From contig CAKQNS010000001.1 of assembly GCA_934255455.1 (NCBI GenBank), positions 1 to 64,000 on the forward strand: DNA of 64,000 bases. The letters run 5' to 3'. Under the pieces are notes generated by a model. That model searched no databases and had not been told where the DNA came from. It saw only the letters and a list, made by a program, of their open reading frames with translations. Made by a program: the position numbers and the translations under genes. The DNA is from an uncultured Alphaproteobacteria bacterium (GTDB taxonomy: Bacteria > Pseudomonadota > Alphaproteobacteria > Rs-D84). Below, piece by piece: positions 45,825-56,451 of the stretch (positions are counted from its first letter, which is position 1; each line of letters opens with the position of its first letter).

Positions 45825-47595
45825 AGAGGTTGCCCGCACATTTGACCGCCGTGCCGCGTTGTTTTTAACCGCGGGCAGTGTTTTAACATCTGTATTGATA
45901 TTGCGTATGTTGCAGATGCAGGTTTTTAACTATCGCGAATACACCAGAAAAAGTGAAAACAATTCATTTCGTATCCGTATGAATATGCCCCAACGCGGAC
46001 GGATTTTATCGGCGTCTGGTGCGCCTATTTCGCGTGATGTGCCAATATATCGGATATATATCGTTCCCGAAGAGGCCGAAGACCTGGACGCGTTGATTGA
46101 TACTGTATCTGTGGAATTAAAATTGAATGCAAAACGCGTTGCAAAAATTCGCGCGCGTATAAAAAAACAACCGCGATTCCAACCAACATTAGTCAGTGAA
46201 AATACAAATTGGGAAAAATTAGCGAAATTACAGGCACGCAACCTGCCCGGGTTGCGCGTGGCCAGTGGTTATGCCCGTGTATATGAAATGGGGCCCGCCG
46301 GCGCCCAGGTGTTTGGGTATGTTGGTGCCCCAGACAGACCCGTTGCCAGTGCGCCGTTTTTTACAACCGGAATCACTGGATTGGAAAAACGTTTTAATGA
46401 TGAATTATCCGGCACGCCCGGTCAAACGGTTATGATAACCAATGCCACTGGCCGCGTCACGGGCGAAGATAAATCGCAATACATTGTGCCAATCGCCGGT
46501 GATGATATTAAAACAACCATAAATGATGGTGCACAACGCGCGTTATATGACGCATTGACGGCGCATCGCGCGGGATGTGGTGTTGCAATGGATGTTGAAA
46601 CCGGTAATATTTTGGCAATGGTTTCAACGCCCAGTTTTGATCCTAATGAATTCGGTGCCGACGATGGTGATGAATATATTGCATCATTACGAAATGATAC
46701 GGCCAAACCATTTATGAACAAGGTGGTCGAGGGTCTGTACCCACCCGGGTCAACATTCAAAATAGTTGTTGCGTTGGCGGGGCTGGAATCGGGTGCAATT
46801 ACACCAAATGAAAAAATATTCTGTCCGGGGCATTGGGATTACGGTGACCGCCGTTATCATTGCTGGGAGGCCCACGGTCACGGTTGGGTTGATTTGGCGG
46901 GCGCACTGAAACATTCGTGCGACATATATTTTTACCAGGTGGCATTGCGCATTGGTATTGATGCAATTCGCGCCATGGCGGTAAAATTGGGATTTACCGA
47001 AAAATATATGGATGGTATTTTATCGCGCGAAATGGCGGGTGTTATTCCCGACCGATATTGGAAAGAAAAACAAATCGGGTATCATTGGGTTCACGGTGAC
47101 ACTATTATTTCCGGCATCGGCCAGGGATTTATTCTGGCAAATTGTTTGCAATTAGCGGTAATGATGGCGCGTACGGTTTCTAATCGTGTGGTTATGCCGC
47201 GTTTAATGGTGACAGATGCCAAACCTAAATTTGATGCATTGGGATTACAGGCTAAAAACATTAAATATGTTTTGGATGGTTTGGAACAGGTGACGCGTTC
47301 CGGTGGAACCGCCGCCGGCAGTGCGATAAATGTTGGTGGCGCAAAAATGGGCGGCAAAACCGGAACATCCCAGGTGCGCAGCATTTCCAAGGCCGAACGA
47401 AAAAGTGGTGTTTTGACCAACGAACAATTAAAATGGCACATGCGCAATCATGGGTTGTTTGTTGGATATGCACCAACCACAAATCCGAAATATGTCGTAT
47501 GTGTTATTACCGAACACAGTGGCGGCAGTGGTCAGGCCGCGCGCACCGCGGCGGCGGTAATGCGCAATTTATTGGGTGGGAAAAATAAAAAATGA
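45811..47595 (+). CDS. mrdA: Penicillin-binding protein 2 (peptidoglycan transpeptidase)
   Basis: 594 residues from GTG 45811 (or ATG 45814, following CAGGGGG). One N-terminal membrane helix (about 15-35), a PBP dimerisation domain and the transpeptidase motifs: STFK (active Ser about 314), SCD (about 371, in HSCDIYFYQ) and KTGTS (about 516). Builds the lateral cell wall with RodA. Overlaps mreD and rodA. Confidence 0.95.
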   Translation: MMIDKEVARTFDRRAALFLTAGSVLTSVLILRMLQMQVFNYREYTRKSENNSFRIRMNMPQRGRILSASGAPISRDVPIYRIYIVPEEAEDLDALIDTVSVELKLNAKRVAKIRARIKKQPRFQPTLVSENTNWEKLAKLQARNLPGLRVASGYARVYEMGPAGAQVFGYVGAPDRPVASAPFFTTGITGLEKRFNDELSGTPGQTVMITNATGRVTGEDKSQYIVPIAGDDIKTTINDGAQRALYDALTAHRAGCGVAMDVETGNILAMVSTPSFDPNEFGADDGDEYIASLRNDTAKPFMNKVVEGLYPPGSTFKIVVALAGLESGAITPNEKIFCPGHWDYGDRRYHCWEAHGHGWVDLAGALKHSCDIYFYQVALRIGIDAIRAMAVKLGFTEKYMDGILSREMAGVIPDRYWKEKQIGYHWVHGDTIISGIGQGFILANCLQLAVMMARTVSNRVVMPRLMVTDAKPKFDALGLQAKNIKYVLDGLEQVTRSGGTAAGSAINVGGAKMGGKTGTSQVRSISKAERKSGVLTNEQLKWHMRNHGLFVGYAPTTNPKYVVCVITEHSGGSGQAARTAAAVMRNLLGGKNKK

Positions 47596-48737
47596 CACGA
47601 CAAACACGCGTTTCTAATGCCAGTATGATGACATTGTCGGAAAAACTATCACGATTTTCCGTGGCGTTGTTCATACCAATGTGTTTGGTTTTGGCAACAT
47701 CCATAGTTGTGTTGTTTTCGGCGGGCGGTGGCGCATGGCGACCGTTTGCACTGTCACAATTGGTAAAGATTTTATTGGGTTTTGGTGTGTTTTTCTTTGC
47801 TGCATTTACGAACATAAAAACATGGATTAAATCGGCGTATGTTATTTATGCGGTTGCATTGATAATGATAATTTTGGTCACATTTGTGGGACATACCGGC
47901 ATGGGGGCCCAGCGGTGGCTGAACCTGGGATTTATTCATATTCAACCATCGGAATTTATTAAAATTGCGCTGGTGCTGGCATTGGCGCGGTATTTTGCAT
48001 GGATGAATTCTGTGGAATTATCCCAGATAAAAAATTACCTGGTGCCAATTGCAATGTTGTTGGTGCCGTTCGGTCTGATTGTTGCACAACCAGATTTAGG
48101 TACGGCATTGTCAATGGGAATGATTACTGTTGGTGTGTTCTATATCGTTGGCGCGCAAAAGAAATGGTTTATTATCGCAATTATTTTGGGCGTAATTGCA
48201 ATGCCTGCGGTTTGGTATGGTGGTTTGCATGAATACCAGCGCGACCGAATCATCACATTTGTAAACCCCGACCATGACGCAACGGGTGCTGGTTGGCAGA
48301 TAAACCAGGCAAAAATCGCATTTGGTTCTGGGGGGATGACGGGCAAGGGGTATTTGCGTGGCTCGCAATCACAACAATCATTTTTACCAGAAAAGCAAAC
48401 CGATTTTATATTCACAATGCTGGGCGAAGAATTAGGCTTTATCGGTGCGTTTGCGTTGATTGCGGTGTATACTTGGATAATTTTGGTATTATTTTGGTGT
48501 GCAAAAACATGTCGGAATAGATTTGGGCAACTTATCTGTTTTGGTTTTATGTTGAACTTTTTCATTTATTATTTTATAAATATTTCCATGGTGCTGGGGC
48601 TGATGCCGACCGTCGGTGTGCCATTGCCGTTGATGTCTTTTGGCGGCAGCAGTCTGTTATCACTGATGTTTGGATTTGGTCTGGCCCAGAATGCACATAT
48701 TCACAAAGATCAACAATTATCTGCCAAGGGGAGTTAG
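47592..48737 (+). CDS. rodA: Peptidoglycan polymerase RodA
   Basis: 381 residues with about ten membrane segments and the SEDS-family blocks GHTGMGAQRWLNLGFIHIQ and QPDLGTALSMG and the late GVPLPLMSFGGSSLL. Glycosyltransferase of the elongasome. ATGA overlap with mrdA; topA follows after 6 nt. Confidence 0.95.
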   Translation: MTRQTRVSNASMMTLSEKLSRFSVALFIPMCLVLATSIVVLFSAGGGAWRPFALSQLVKILLGFGVFFFAAFTNIKTWIKSAYVIYAVALIMIILVTFVGHTGMGAQRWLNLGFIHIQPSEFIKIALVLALARYFAWMNSVELSQIKNYLVPIAMLLVPFGLIVAQPDLGTALSMGMITVGVFYIVGAQKKWFIIAIILGVIAMPAVWYGGLHEYQRDRIITFVNPDHDATGAGWQINQAKIAFGSGGMTGKGYLRGSQSQQSFLPEKQTDFIFTMLGEELGFIGAFALIAVYTWIILVLFWCAKTCRNRFGQLICFGFMLNFFIYYFINISMVLGLMPTVGVPLPLMSFGGSSLLSLMFGFGLAQNAHIHKDQQLSAKGS

Positions 48738-48743
48738 AACGAT

Positions 48744-51005
48744 ATGAATTTACTGATTGTGGAATCACCATCCAAGGCGAAAACGATTGAGAAATATCTG
48801 GGTGCGGGCTGGCGCGTGATTGCGTCGGTTGGGCATGTTCGCGACCTGGTGCCGGAAAATGGCAGTGTTGATACCGCGCATAATTTCGATATGAAATGGC
48901 AAATTATGCCGGGCAAGGAAAAGCAAATTAAACTGATTATCGATGAATTAAAAAAGGCCGATGCGGTGTATCTGGCATCCGACCCTGATCGCGAGGGCGA
49001 GGCTATTGCATGGCATATTCTGGATATTTTGACCGCGAAAAAGGTGTTGGCGGGTAAACCGGTTTATCGCGTTGCGTTTCACGAAATTACGAAAAAGGCC
49101 GTTATGGCGGCAATTGAACATCCGCGTGAAATAGACCAGAATTTGGTTGATGCATATATGGTTCGTCGCGCGTTGGATTACCTGATTGGATTTGGTATTT
49201 CGCCATTGCTGTGGCGCCGCAATTTGGGTAAATCGGCCGGTCGTGTGCAATCGGTTGCGGTAAAACTGGTCGTTGACCGCGAACGCGAAATAGAAGCGTT
49301 CAAACCCGTTGAATATTGGTCGCTGGGTGCCGCGTGCCGCGCGAATGATGCGGCGTTTAATGCGAATTTAATTTCGGCGGCGGGTAAAAAAATTGAAAAG
49401 ATGACCATTGGGAATAAATCTCAAATGGATGAAATTTTGTCACAAATCGGCACACCAGAAATTGCGTGCACGGTTATTGCAATTGACAAGAAAAAAACAT
49501 CGCGTCGTGCCGCCGCCCCATTTACCACCAGCACCCTGCAACAGGAAGCGGCGCGTAAATTATACTTTGCATCAAAACGCACGATGGCAACCGCCCAAAA
49601 ATTGTATGAACAGGGTTTAATCACATATATGCGTACGGATGCGACAAATTTGTCGGCGGATGCGGTAAATGAAATTCGCGCGTACATCGGTCGCACATAC
49701 GGCGATGCATTTGTTCCAAAAAATCCGAACATTTATGTCACTAAATCCAAAAATGCCCAGGAAGCGCACGAGGCAATTCGCCCGACGCACTTTGATGGTG
49801 CCACCCCGAAACTGACCGGGGACGAGGCCAAGTTATACGACCTGATTTGGAAACGTACAATTGCGTGTCAAATGACCAATGCCGAATTTGACAGTGTTGC
49901 CGCAGATATTGAAAACAATGCACACAGCGCGATTTTCCACGCCGTTGGTACCACCCGCACATTTGATGGTTTTATGCGTGTTTATACCGAATCACGCGAT
50001 GATGATGCGGATGCAAACGAATCAAAATTGCCACCGTTGTCGGTGGGTGACGCGGTGACAATAACTGAATTGACACCCGAACAACACTTTACACAACCCC
50101 CCGCCCGTTATACCGAGGCGTCATTGGTTAAAAAATTAGAAGAATTGGGAATCGGTCGTCCATCAACGTATGCAACAATTATGTCAACGATTGTTGACCG
50201 TGGTTATGTTGAACAAGATAAACAACGTCGTTTTCATCCGACATCGGGCGGATGGGTTATTGCGGCGTATCTGGCCAAATATTTTGATGAATTGGTCGAT
50301 GTGAATTTCACCGCAAAGACCGAAGATACCCTGGACGATGTGTCAAATGGCAAACAGGATAAAATCGCCGCACTGCGCGCGTTCTGGACACCAACCGAGG
50401 GTATGATTGATGGTGCGCGTGGCGTAAAAACAACCGAAATTATTGACCAGATAAACAGTGTTATGCACAATCACCTGTTCCCAGATGGTAATGATAAATG
50501 TCCAAAGTGTGGTGGAAAACTGGGGATAAAATTATCAAAATTTGGTGCGTTTATCGGGTGCGAAAATTACCCAACATGTAATTACACACAACGTTTATCG
50601 GATGTCACCGCACCAACATCAGATACGGCGGACGCCGCGGCAAAGCCCGCAAATGCGTCTGTTGATTTGGGTGATGGTATTTCGTTCCGTGTGGGACGTT
50701 TTGGCCCGTATGTGACCGATGGCAAGAAAAACGCCGCGGCAAAACAATATACGGCGGAAACAATCACACTGGACGCGGCGCGCGAATTATTGGCGGGCGG
50801 CCCCAAAAAGGCCGAGCCAATCGAACTGGGTAAAAATCCGGCAACAGACCAGATTATTTACTTTTATCCGACCGGTCGGTATGGCGCATACATTTCATCA
50901 AATCGCGTAAATGTATCGGTCAAGGAACAACCCGACCTGGCAACCGCAATTGAATTGATAAATAACAAGAAACCATCCACCCGGTTTCGCAAGAAAACAA
51001 AGTAA
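48744..51005 (+). CDS. topA: DNA topoisomerase I
   Basis: 753 residues. TOPRIM N-terminus (LLIVESPSKAKTIEKYLG), acidic DPDREGEAIAWH (about 72), catalytic Tyr in QGLITYMRTDATNLS (about 298) and one four-Cys zinc ribbon (CPKCGG...CENYPTC, about 585) with two further Toprim-type C-terminal repeats (RFGPYV, GRYGAYI). Type IA topoisomerase relaxing negative supercoils. It overlaps dnaG by one nt (TAATG). Confidence 0.96.
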   Translation: MNLLIVESPSKAKTIEKYLGAGWRVIASVGHVRDLVPENGSVDTAHNFDMKWQIMPGKEKQIKLIIDELKKADAVYLASDPDREGEAIAWHILDILTAKKVLAGKPVYRVAFHEITKKAVMAAIEHPREIDQNLVDAYMVRRALDYLIGFGISPLLWRRNLGKSAGRVQSVAVKLVVDREREIEAFKPVEYWSLGAACRANDAAFNANLISAAGKKIEKMTIGNKSQMDEILSQIGTPEIACTVIAIDKKKTSRRAAAPFTTSTLQQEAARKLYFASKRTMATAQKLYEQGLITYMRTDATNLSADAVNEIRAYIGRTYGDAFVPKNPNIYVTKSKNAQEAHEAIRPTHFDGATPKLTGDEAKLYDLIWKRTIACQMTNAEFDSVAADIENNAHSAIFHAVGTTRTFDGFMRVYTESRDDDADANESKLPPLSVGDAVTITELTPEQHFTQPPARYTEASLVKKLEELGIGRPSTYATIMSTIVDRGYVEQDKQRRFHPTSGGWVIAAYLAKYFDELVDVNFTAKTEDTLDDVSNGKQDKIAALRAFWTPTEGMIDGARGVKTTEIIDQINSVMHNHLFPDGNDKCPKCGGKLGIKLSKFGAFIGCENYPTCNYTQRLSDVTAPTSDTADAAAKPANASVDLGDGISFRVGRFGPYVTDGKKNAAAKQYTAETITLDAARELLAGGPKKAEPIELGKNPATDQIIYFYPTGRYGAYISSNRVNVSVKEQPDLATAIELINNKKPSTRFRKKTK

Positions 51006-52627
51006 TGGCAAATTACGATAAAAACTTTACCGATGAACTGCGCACGCGATTGTCAATCGTGGATGTGGTGTCACGGCGCGTGCCATTGACGAAAAAGGGG
51101 CAAAATTACTGGGGATGTTGTCCATTTCACAATGAAAAAACACCCAGTTTTTCCGTGAACGAGGACAAGGGTTTCTATCACTGTTTTGGTTGTGGTGAAC
51201 ACGGCGACATTATTTCGTTCACAATGAAATCTGAAAATGTTGGTTTTGTTGACGCAATCAAAGAATTGGCCGATATGGCGGGTATGAAATTGCCAGAATT
51301 CAAACCGCGTGACCCAGCGGCCGTCAAACGCGAAGAATCGTATTTTGACATTACCGAACGGGCGGCGGTGGAATACCAAAAGCAATTATTCACGCCCGCG
51401 GGTGCGGTTGCATTGGAATATATCCGTGGGCGCGGATTTTCCGACGAAATGATAAAAAAATATCGTTTGGGATATGCGCCAAAAAATAATTTAATCGCAA
51501 ATAAATTTGCAAATACGAAACAAGATATTTTGATTGGTACGGGGCTGTGCCGGCGCGGCGAATACGGGATGTATGATTTCTTTCGCGATAAATTGATGTT
51601 TCCGATTTTTTCCGCCCGTGGCCAGGTTGTGGCGTTTTCAGGGCGCAGTCTGGATGGATCCGAACCCAAATATATCAACACCGCGGATACGGAAATATTT
51701 CATAAACGCAAAACGATTTTTGGATTTAACTTTGCCCGCGAAAACATCCATCGCAACAATCGCACCATTATTGTCGAGGGTCAAATAGACGCCATTCAAA
51801 TGCAGTGTCATGGTTTCCCCGAAACGGTCGCGCCATTGGGAACGGCCCTGACCGAAGATCATATTGCAATCCTGTGCAAGGCAAACAGAAACATCGTATT
51901 TTGCTTTGACGGTGACACCGCCGGGCAAAAGGCCGCGACGCGTGCCGCAAATTTGGTATTGCCCTTTATTCATGATAATTCGGATGTCAGATTTGCATTT
52001 GTGACGGGGGGCAAGGACCCCGATGAAATCCTGAAAAAATCGGGCGATGCCGCAATGCGCGCGATTATTGATAATGCAACGGGCTTGACCGATTTTATAT
52101 GGGATATTGCGAATAAAAACTATATTGTATCAACCCCGGGCGGTCGCGCCCAGGCGGAAAAATTCTTGAAATCACAAACCGAGAAAATTACGGATGCGGC
52201 CCTGCGCGCAGAATACGAAAACGAATACAATTCGCGTAAATTTAACCAGTGGCACAAATGGTCACGCAAAACATCGGCGCCTGAAATTGCGGTGCCAGAA
52301 ATTGATGCAATTACGCGCAACACATTGGTATTTATCACAAACAAGTATCCGGAAATTGCCGAACGATATGCAGAATTTTTGGGAACACTGAAAATATCGC
52401 TGGATGGTGATGCGCCGGAATTAAATCTGGATGCGGCGGCGGCAGAAAAATATATTGTTTCATTGAAATTGCAAAATTATTTGAAACGTCTGCGCGCCGA
52501 ACAAAAAGAATTGACCGCGGCAATGTTGGGTGAAAATGCGTCCGGTGATATCGCTGAAAAATTGTCCACCGTGAATTCTGAAATCATTAAATGCCAGGAT
52601 AAATTAGAAATGCTGATTACATTGTAA
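51005..52627 (+). CDS. dnaG: DNA primase
   Basis: 540 residues. Zinc-binding N-terminus CPFHNEKTPSFSV...CFGCGEHGD (about 38-65), TOPRIM motifs VEGQIDAIQM (about 257) and FCFDGDTAGQKAA (about 302). The C-terminal helicase-binding domain is short, consistent with a total length below the usual 600. Synthesises Okazaki primers. Starts within the topA stop; ends flush against mnmG with no intergenic base. Confidence 0.95.
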   Translation: MANYDKNFTDELRTRLSIVDVVSRRVPLTKKGQNYWGCCPFHNEKTPSFSVNEDKGFYHCFGCGEHGDIISFTMKSENVGFVDAIKELADMAGMKLPEFKPRDPAAVKREESYFDITERAAVEYQKQLFTPAGAVALEYIRGRGFSDEMIKKYRLGYAPKNNLIANKFANTKQDILIGTGLCRRGEYGMYDFFRDKLMFPIFSARGQVVAFSGRSLDGSEPKYINTADTEIFHKRKTIFGFNFARENIHRNNRTIIVEGQIDAIQMQCHGFPETVAPLGTALTEDHIAILCKANRNIVFCFDGDTAGQKAATRAANLVLPFIHDNSDVRFAFVTGGKDPDEILKKSGDAAMRAIIDNATGLTDFIWDIANKNYIVSTPGGRAQAEKFLKSQTEKITDAALRAEYENEYNSRKFNQWHKWSRKTSAPEIAVPEIDAITRNTLVFITNKYPEIAERYAEFLGTLKISLDGDAPELNLDAAAAEKYIVSLKLQNYLKRLRAEQKELTAAMLGENASGDIAEKLSTVNSEIIKCQDKLEMLITL

Positions 52628-54271
52628 TCAGCATTTAATTTTTCGCATTACAACCATAATACCCGCCGGTGTCATACCCGGAATTCGCGACAGTGCCGCA
52701 ATGTTTTCCGGCCGCGCCGCGGTCAATTTTTCAACCAATTCATTGGTCAGCCCCGGCATATTTGCGTAATCTATATCGCGCGGAATCTTTAATTCCATAT
52801 CACGGCGCATGGATGCAATCTCGCGCGCGTTGCGGGAAATATACCCGGTATAGAATTTATCGTTTTCATCCATTTCCGCCGCATGCAGTGCCATTTTTGC
52901 GTTGCGTAGCGCGGGCGCAATCAGACCACATTCCACCGCCATATCGCCCAGACGCGCAATCGCGTTATCCGCACGCAGATTTAACCGATATTCCGCGCGT
53001 GATGAAAACATACGATATGGTTCGTCAACACCCAATGTTGTAATGTCATCAATCAATACGCCAATCATCGCATTCGTGCGATTTAGGTTTAACCACGGCG
53101 CATCCAGTGCACGCGCGGCGGCGTTCGCACCGGCAACGATACCTTGGGCGGCGGCCTCTTCATATCCGGATGTGCCATTTATCTGGCCGGCAAAAAATAT
53201 GCCCGGTGCGTCGCGTGATTCGAGTGTACTATTCAGTGCACGCGCATCAATCGCATCGTATTCAATCGCATATCCATAACGTGCAATGCGTGCGTTTTCC
53301 AAACCTGGAATGGTGCGAATCCACGCGTCCTGGATATCTGTGCCAAAACTGGTTGAAATGCCGTTGGGGTAAATCAAATCGCTGTGCAATCCCTCGGGCT
53401 CCAGAAAAACATGGTGGGACGCGTGGTCTGGAAAACGCATGACCTTGTCTTCTAGGCTTGGGCAATAACGCGGGCCAGTACCACGAATGTCACCATTGTA
53501 CATTGGGGCATTTGCAATATTGTCGCGAATTATTTGATGTGTCTTTTCGGTTGTATGCGTGATATAGCATACCGCAGAATAATTATTGTCCGCATTTGGC
53601 GCGGAAAACCAATCATGCGGCGTGTCGCCCGGTTGCAATTCACACACGGAAAAATCAATACTGTCGCGATAAATTCGTGCCGGCGTTCCCGTTTTCAGGC
53701 GCAATAATTTGAAACCATTTTCGCGTAACACGCCCGATATTACGGTATCGTTTTCTTGGTATGTGCCATCGTCTTGCAGGCGCCCCGACGCAATCTTTTC
53801 CGTGCCGCGCGTAACCAGACCCCCTAAAAACGTTCCCGTGGTCAGTACGATTGCGCGCGCCGAATATGTGCCATTTACAATTTTATTTTGTAAATCCAGT
53901 GATACAACCTTTTCAAATTTAATGGCAAGCCCCGGCAATTCCGCCAAAATTTTCACCACCGCATTGTGATACATTTCGCGGTCAATTTGTGCACGCAATG
54001 CGCGCGTTGCCGCACCATGTGATGCATTCAGGGTTCGAAAATGAATTCCCGCCGCATCCGCCGCGCGTGGCATAACGCCACCCATTGCGTCAATTTCGGC
54101 AACCATTTGTGATTTACCGGGGCCGCCAATACTGGGGTTGCACGACATCGCGCCCAGGTCTGTTTCGCGTTGTGTTATCAACAATGTTTGTGCCCCACGA
54201 CGCGCGGCGGCCGCCGCCGCTTCGACGCCCGCATGTCCGCCACCAATAATGATTACATCAAATTCGGTCAT
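52628..54271 (-). CDS. mnmG: tRNA uridine-5-carboxymethylaminomethyl modification enzyme MnmG (short)
   Basis: 547 residues. N-terminal FAD dinucleotide-binding motif GGGHAGVEAAAAAARRG, the CNPSIGGPGK block with the active Cys (about 47), GTGPRYCPSLEDK (about 264) and the ending SRIPGMTPAGI. With MnmE it modifies U34 of tRNAs. The family is usually about 620-630 residues; the shortfall is internal, in the helical C-terminal region between the RAEYRL segment and the final domain. Convergent with dnaG. Confidence 0.92.
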   Translation of the reverse strand: MTEFDVIIIGGGHAGVEAAAAAARRGAQTLLITQRETDLGAMSCNPSIGGPGKSQMVAEIDAMGGVMPRAADAAGIHFRTLNASHGAATRALRAQIDREMYHNAVVKILAELPGLAIKFEKVVSLDLQNKIVNGTYSARAIVLTTGTFLGGLVTRGTEKIASGRLQDDGTYQENDTVISGVLRENGFKLLRLKTGTPARIYRDSIDFSVCELQPGDTPHDWFSAPNADNNYSAVCYITHTTEKTHQIIRDNIANAPMYNGDIRGTGPRYCPSLEDKVMRFPDHASHHVFLEPEGLHSDLIYPNGISTSFGTDIQDAWIRTIPGLENARIARYGYAIEYDAIDARALNSTLESRDAPGIFFAGQINGTSGYEEAAAQGIVAGANAAARALDAPWLNLNRTNAMIGVLIDDITTLGVDEPYRMFSSRAEYRLNLRADNAIARLGDMAVECGLIAPALRNAKMALHAAEMDENDKFYTGYISRNAREIASMRRDMELKIPRDIDYANMPGLTNELVEKLTAARPENIAALSRIPGMTPAGIMVVMRKIKC

Positions 54272-54274
54272 TTA

Positions 54275-55003
54275 TTAAAAACGCCCCATACCACCATTGA
54301 TATTTAATGTCTGGCCATTGATATATGATGCCTCGTCAGATGCCAAGAACACGCACGCGTTTGCAATGTCGTCGGGCATGCCGAAACGACCGGCTGGGAT
54401 TTGTGCCAGATAAGTTTTCTTTAATTCATCGGGCAAAACATCCGTCATTGGGGTCTGGATAAATCCTGGTGCAATACAATTCGCGGTGATGCCGCGCGAT
54501 GCAACCTCGGCCGCGATGGATTTTGTCATTGCAATCATTCCCCCCTTGGACGCGGCATAGTTTGCCTGGCCCGGGCCACCGATAACACCAATAATAGACG
54601 CCATATTTATAATGCGGCCAAAACGATTCTTCATCATCGGCATAATCGCCGCACGGCACATTTTAAAGCATGCACGCAGGTTTGTGTTGATAACATCGTC
54701 GAATTGTTCGTCGGACATACGCATCAGCAATGTATCCTTGGTAATACCGGCATTGTTGATTAAAATGTCGATTTTACCGGCGGCCTCTATTGTATTCATA
54801 ACCAATTCAACCGCGCCGCCTTCGGCCGCCAGGTCACATGGTAATTTGATAAATCCATCACCACCAAATTCAGATTCCAGTTTTGCTATATTGCGACCCG
54901 ACACAACAACCGTTGCGCCCGCGTCACGCATTTTGTGTGCAATTGCACCACCAATTCCACCGGTTGCACCTGTAATCAGCGCAACGCGTCCTGTTAAATC
55001 AAA
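54275..55003 (-). CDS. fabG: 3-oxoacyl-ACP reductase
   Basis: 242 residues, SDR fold: ITGATGGIGGA (about 9), NNAG (about 84), catalytic Ser-Tyr-Lys with YAASKGG (Tyr about 149). NADPH-dependent reduction in fatty acid elongation. Start at 55003 with GGAGAT ribosome site; an upstream ATG (55045) lies within fabD. Cotranscribed after fabD. Confidence 0.95.
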   Translation of the reverse strand, partial: FDLTGRVALITGATGGIGGAIAHKMRDAGATVVVSGRNIAKLESEFGGDGFIKLPCDLAAEGGAVELVMNTIEAAGKIDILINNAGITKDTLLMRMSDEQFDDVINTNLRACFKMCRAAIMPMMKNRFGRIINMASIIGVIGGPGQANYAASKGGMIAMTKSIAAEVASRGITANCIAPGFIQTPMTDVLPDELKKTYLAQIPAGRFGMPDDIANACVFLASDEASYINGQTLNINGGMGRF

Positions 55004-55008
55004 CATAA

Positions 55009-55884
55009 TTATATCTCCAATTTTATTGCGTTTATTTCTGGGCAAATTCTGGATGCCAGGCCCGTTAAAACATTGCCCGGTCCGATTTCAACCTGCTCGG
55101 TTATGCCCAGGCGATGCATGGTCATAACCGTTTCGCGCCAACGCACACCGTGCGTCATTTGGTATACCAGTTCGGCCTTGATTTCGTTCACATCCGTCAT
55201 TGGTTCGGCGGTTTTATTTGCTATAAATGTGGCGCGTGGTTGTGCAATTTCAATGTGCGCCAACGCCGCATGCATTGCATCGGCGGCTGGTGCCTGAATT
55301 CGGCAATGTACGGGTACCGACAACGCCAATGGCATTGCACGACGCGCGCCCGCATCCTTGGCCGCGGCCAGTGTCGCCTCGACCACATCTTTGGCGCCAG
55401 ATACAACAACCTGGTTTGGACAATTGTCGTTTGCAACATCACAATCGGTTTTTGCGCAAATATCACGCACAACATCAATATCTAATCCCAAAATCACCGC
55501 GGTCAGACCATGCCCCACCGGCACCGCACTTTGCATCGCGTTTCCGCGTGCGCGCAGCAACCGCGCCGTGTCCGCCAACGATAATGCGCCCGCCGCGCAC
55601 AAGGCGGTATATTCACCCAAACTGTGCCCCGCGACATATTCCGGTAATTTTTCGCCAGATGCACGCAACATGGCAATAGATGTTGCCATAATCGCTGGTT
55701 GAACATTTGCGGTCAATGTCAATTCGTCCATTGGGCCGTTAAAAATAATATCTGATAATTTCTGGTTTAATGCGTCGTCCACCTCGTCAAATACGGCGCG
55801 TGCAGCGGCATTATTTTCATACAGTTCGCGCCCCATTCCAACAGCCTGGGCACCCTGGCCAGGGAAAACAAATATGCGTGACAT
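55009..55884 (-). CDS. fabD: Malonyl-CoA:ACP transacylase
   Basis: 291 residues. FPGQGAQ (about 6), the nucleophile elbow GHSLGEYTA (Ser about 89), and the late VEIGPGNVL block. Start at 55884 has AAAGGA. Supplies malonyl-ACP for fatty acid synthesis; fabG is 5 nt downstream. Confidence 0.95.
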   Translation of the reverse strand: MSRIFVFPGQGAQAVGMGRELYENNAAARAVFDEVDDALNQKLSDIIFNGPMDELTLTANVQPAIMATSIAMLRASGEKLPEYVAGHSLGEYTALCAAGALSLADTARLLRARGNAMQSAVPVGHGLTAVILGLDIDVVRDICAKTDCDVANDNCPNQVVVSGAKDVVEATLAAAKDAGARRAMPLALSVPVHCRIQAPAADAMHAALAHIEIAQPRATFIANKTAEPMTDVNEIKAELVYQMTHGVRWRETVMTMHRLGITEQVEIGPGNVLTGLASRICPEINAIKLEI

Positions 55885-55913
55885 AATTATTCCTTTGTTA
55901 AATTCAATATGAA

Positions 55914-56450
55914 TTATACTTTGCGAATACTGAATTCGCAACCGCAATAATTTTGACGGTAAAAATCAGACCCACGCCCAATTTGTTGGCGTAATTGTTC
56001 ATTCCATTTTATTGGTACATAGCATGCGCCCAGCACGCCCTGCCCCGCGGCGTCAACCTGTGATTGGTCTTTGTGACGCGATACGCCAAATACGGACGCC
56101 ACCGCGGTGTATCCGTGCGCGCGGGCAAACGCGGCAGCATATTGAAACCGAAATTCGAAGCACCGGCTGCATCGTGCGCCACGTTCGGGCTCTTGTTCCA
56201 AACCCGCAATATGTGCGCGCCATGCCGCATGGTCATAATTGCCAACGGCATACTTTACGCCCAGTTTTTCACAATACTTGATTTGTTCATTCAGGCGTTT
56301 AGTGTATTCTGATTCTGGGAAAATATTCGGGTTGAAAAACAGCACGATAAAATCGTCCACACCCGCAATTTCACCATTTGCCAACTGTTGAATTGCGCCG
56401 GCACTGCATGGCGCACAACATGACATTAAAACCAGTTTTTCGTGTTCCAT
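55914..56450 (-). CDS. queH: Epoxyqueuosine reductase QueH
   Basis: 178 residues. The double Cys motif MSCCAPC (about 10-13), NPNIFPESEYTKRL, GARCSRCFEFR (about 92-100) and HKDQSQVDAAGQ identify the DUF208/QueH family, which replaces QueG in the last step of queuosine synthesis and needs an iron-sulfur cluster. Starts just after metG on the same strand. Confidence 0.9.
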   Translation of the reverse strand: MEHEKLVLMSCCAPCSAGAIQQLANGEIAGVDDFIVLFFNPNIFPESEYTKRLNEQIKYCEKLGVKYAVGNYDHAAWRAHIAGLEQEPERGARCSRCFEFRFQYAAAFARAHGYTAVASVFGVSRHKDQSQVDAAGQGVLGACYVPIKWNEQLRQQIGRGSDFYRQNYCGCEFSIRKV

Positions 56451-56451
56451 A

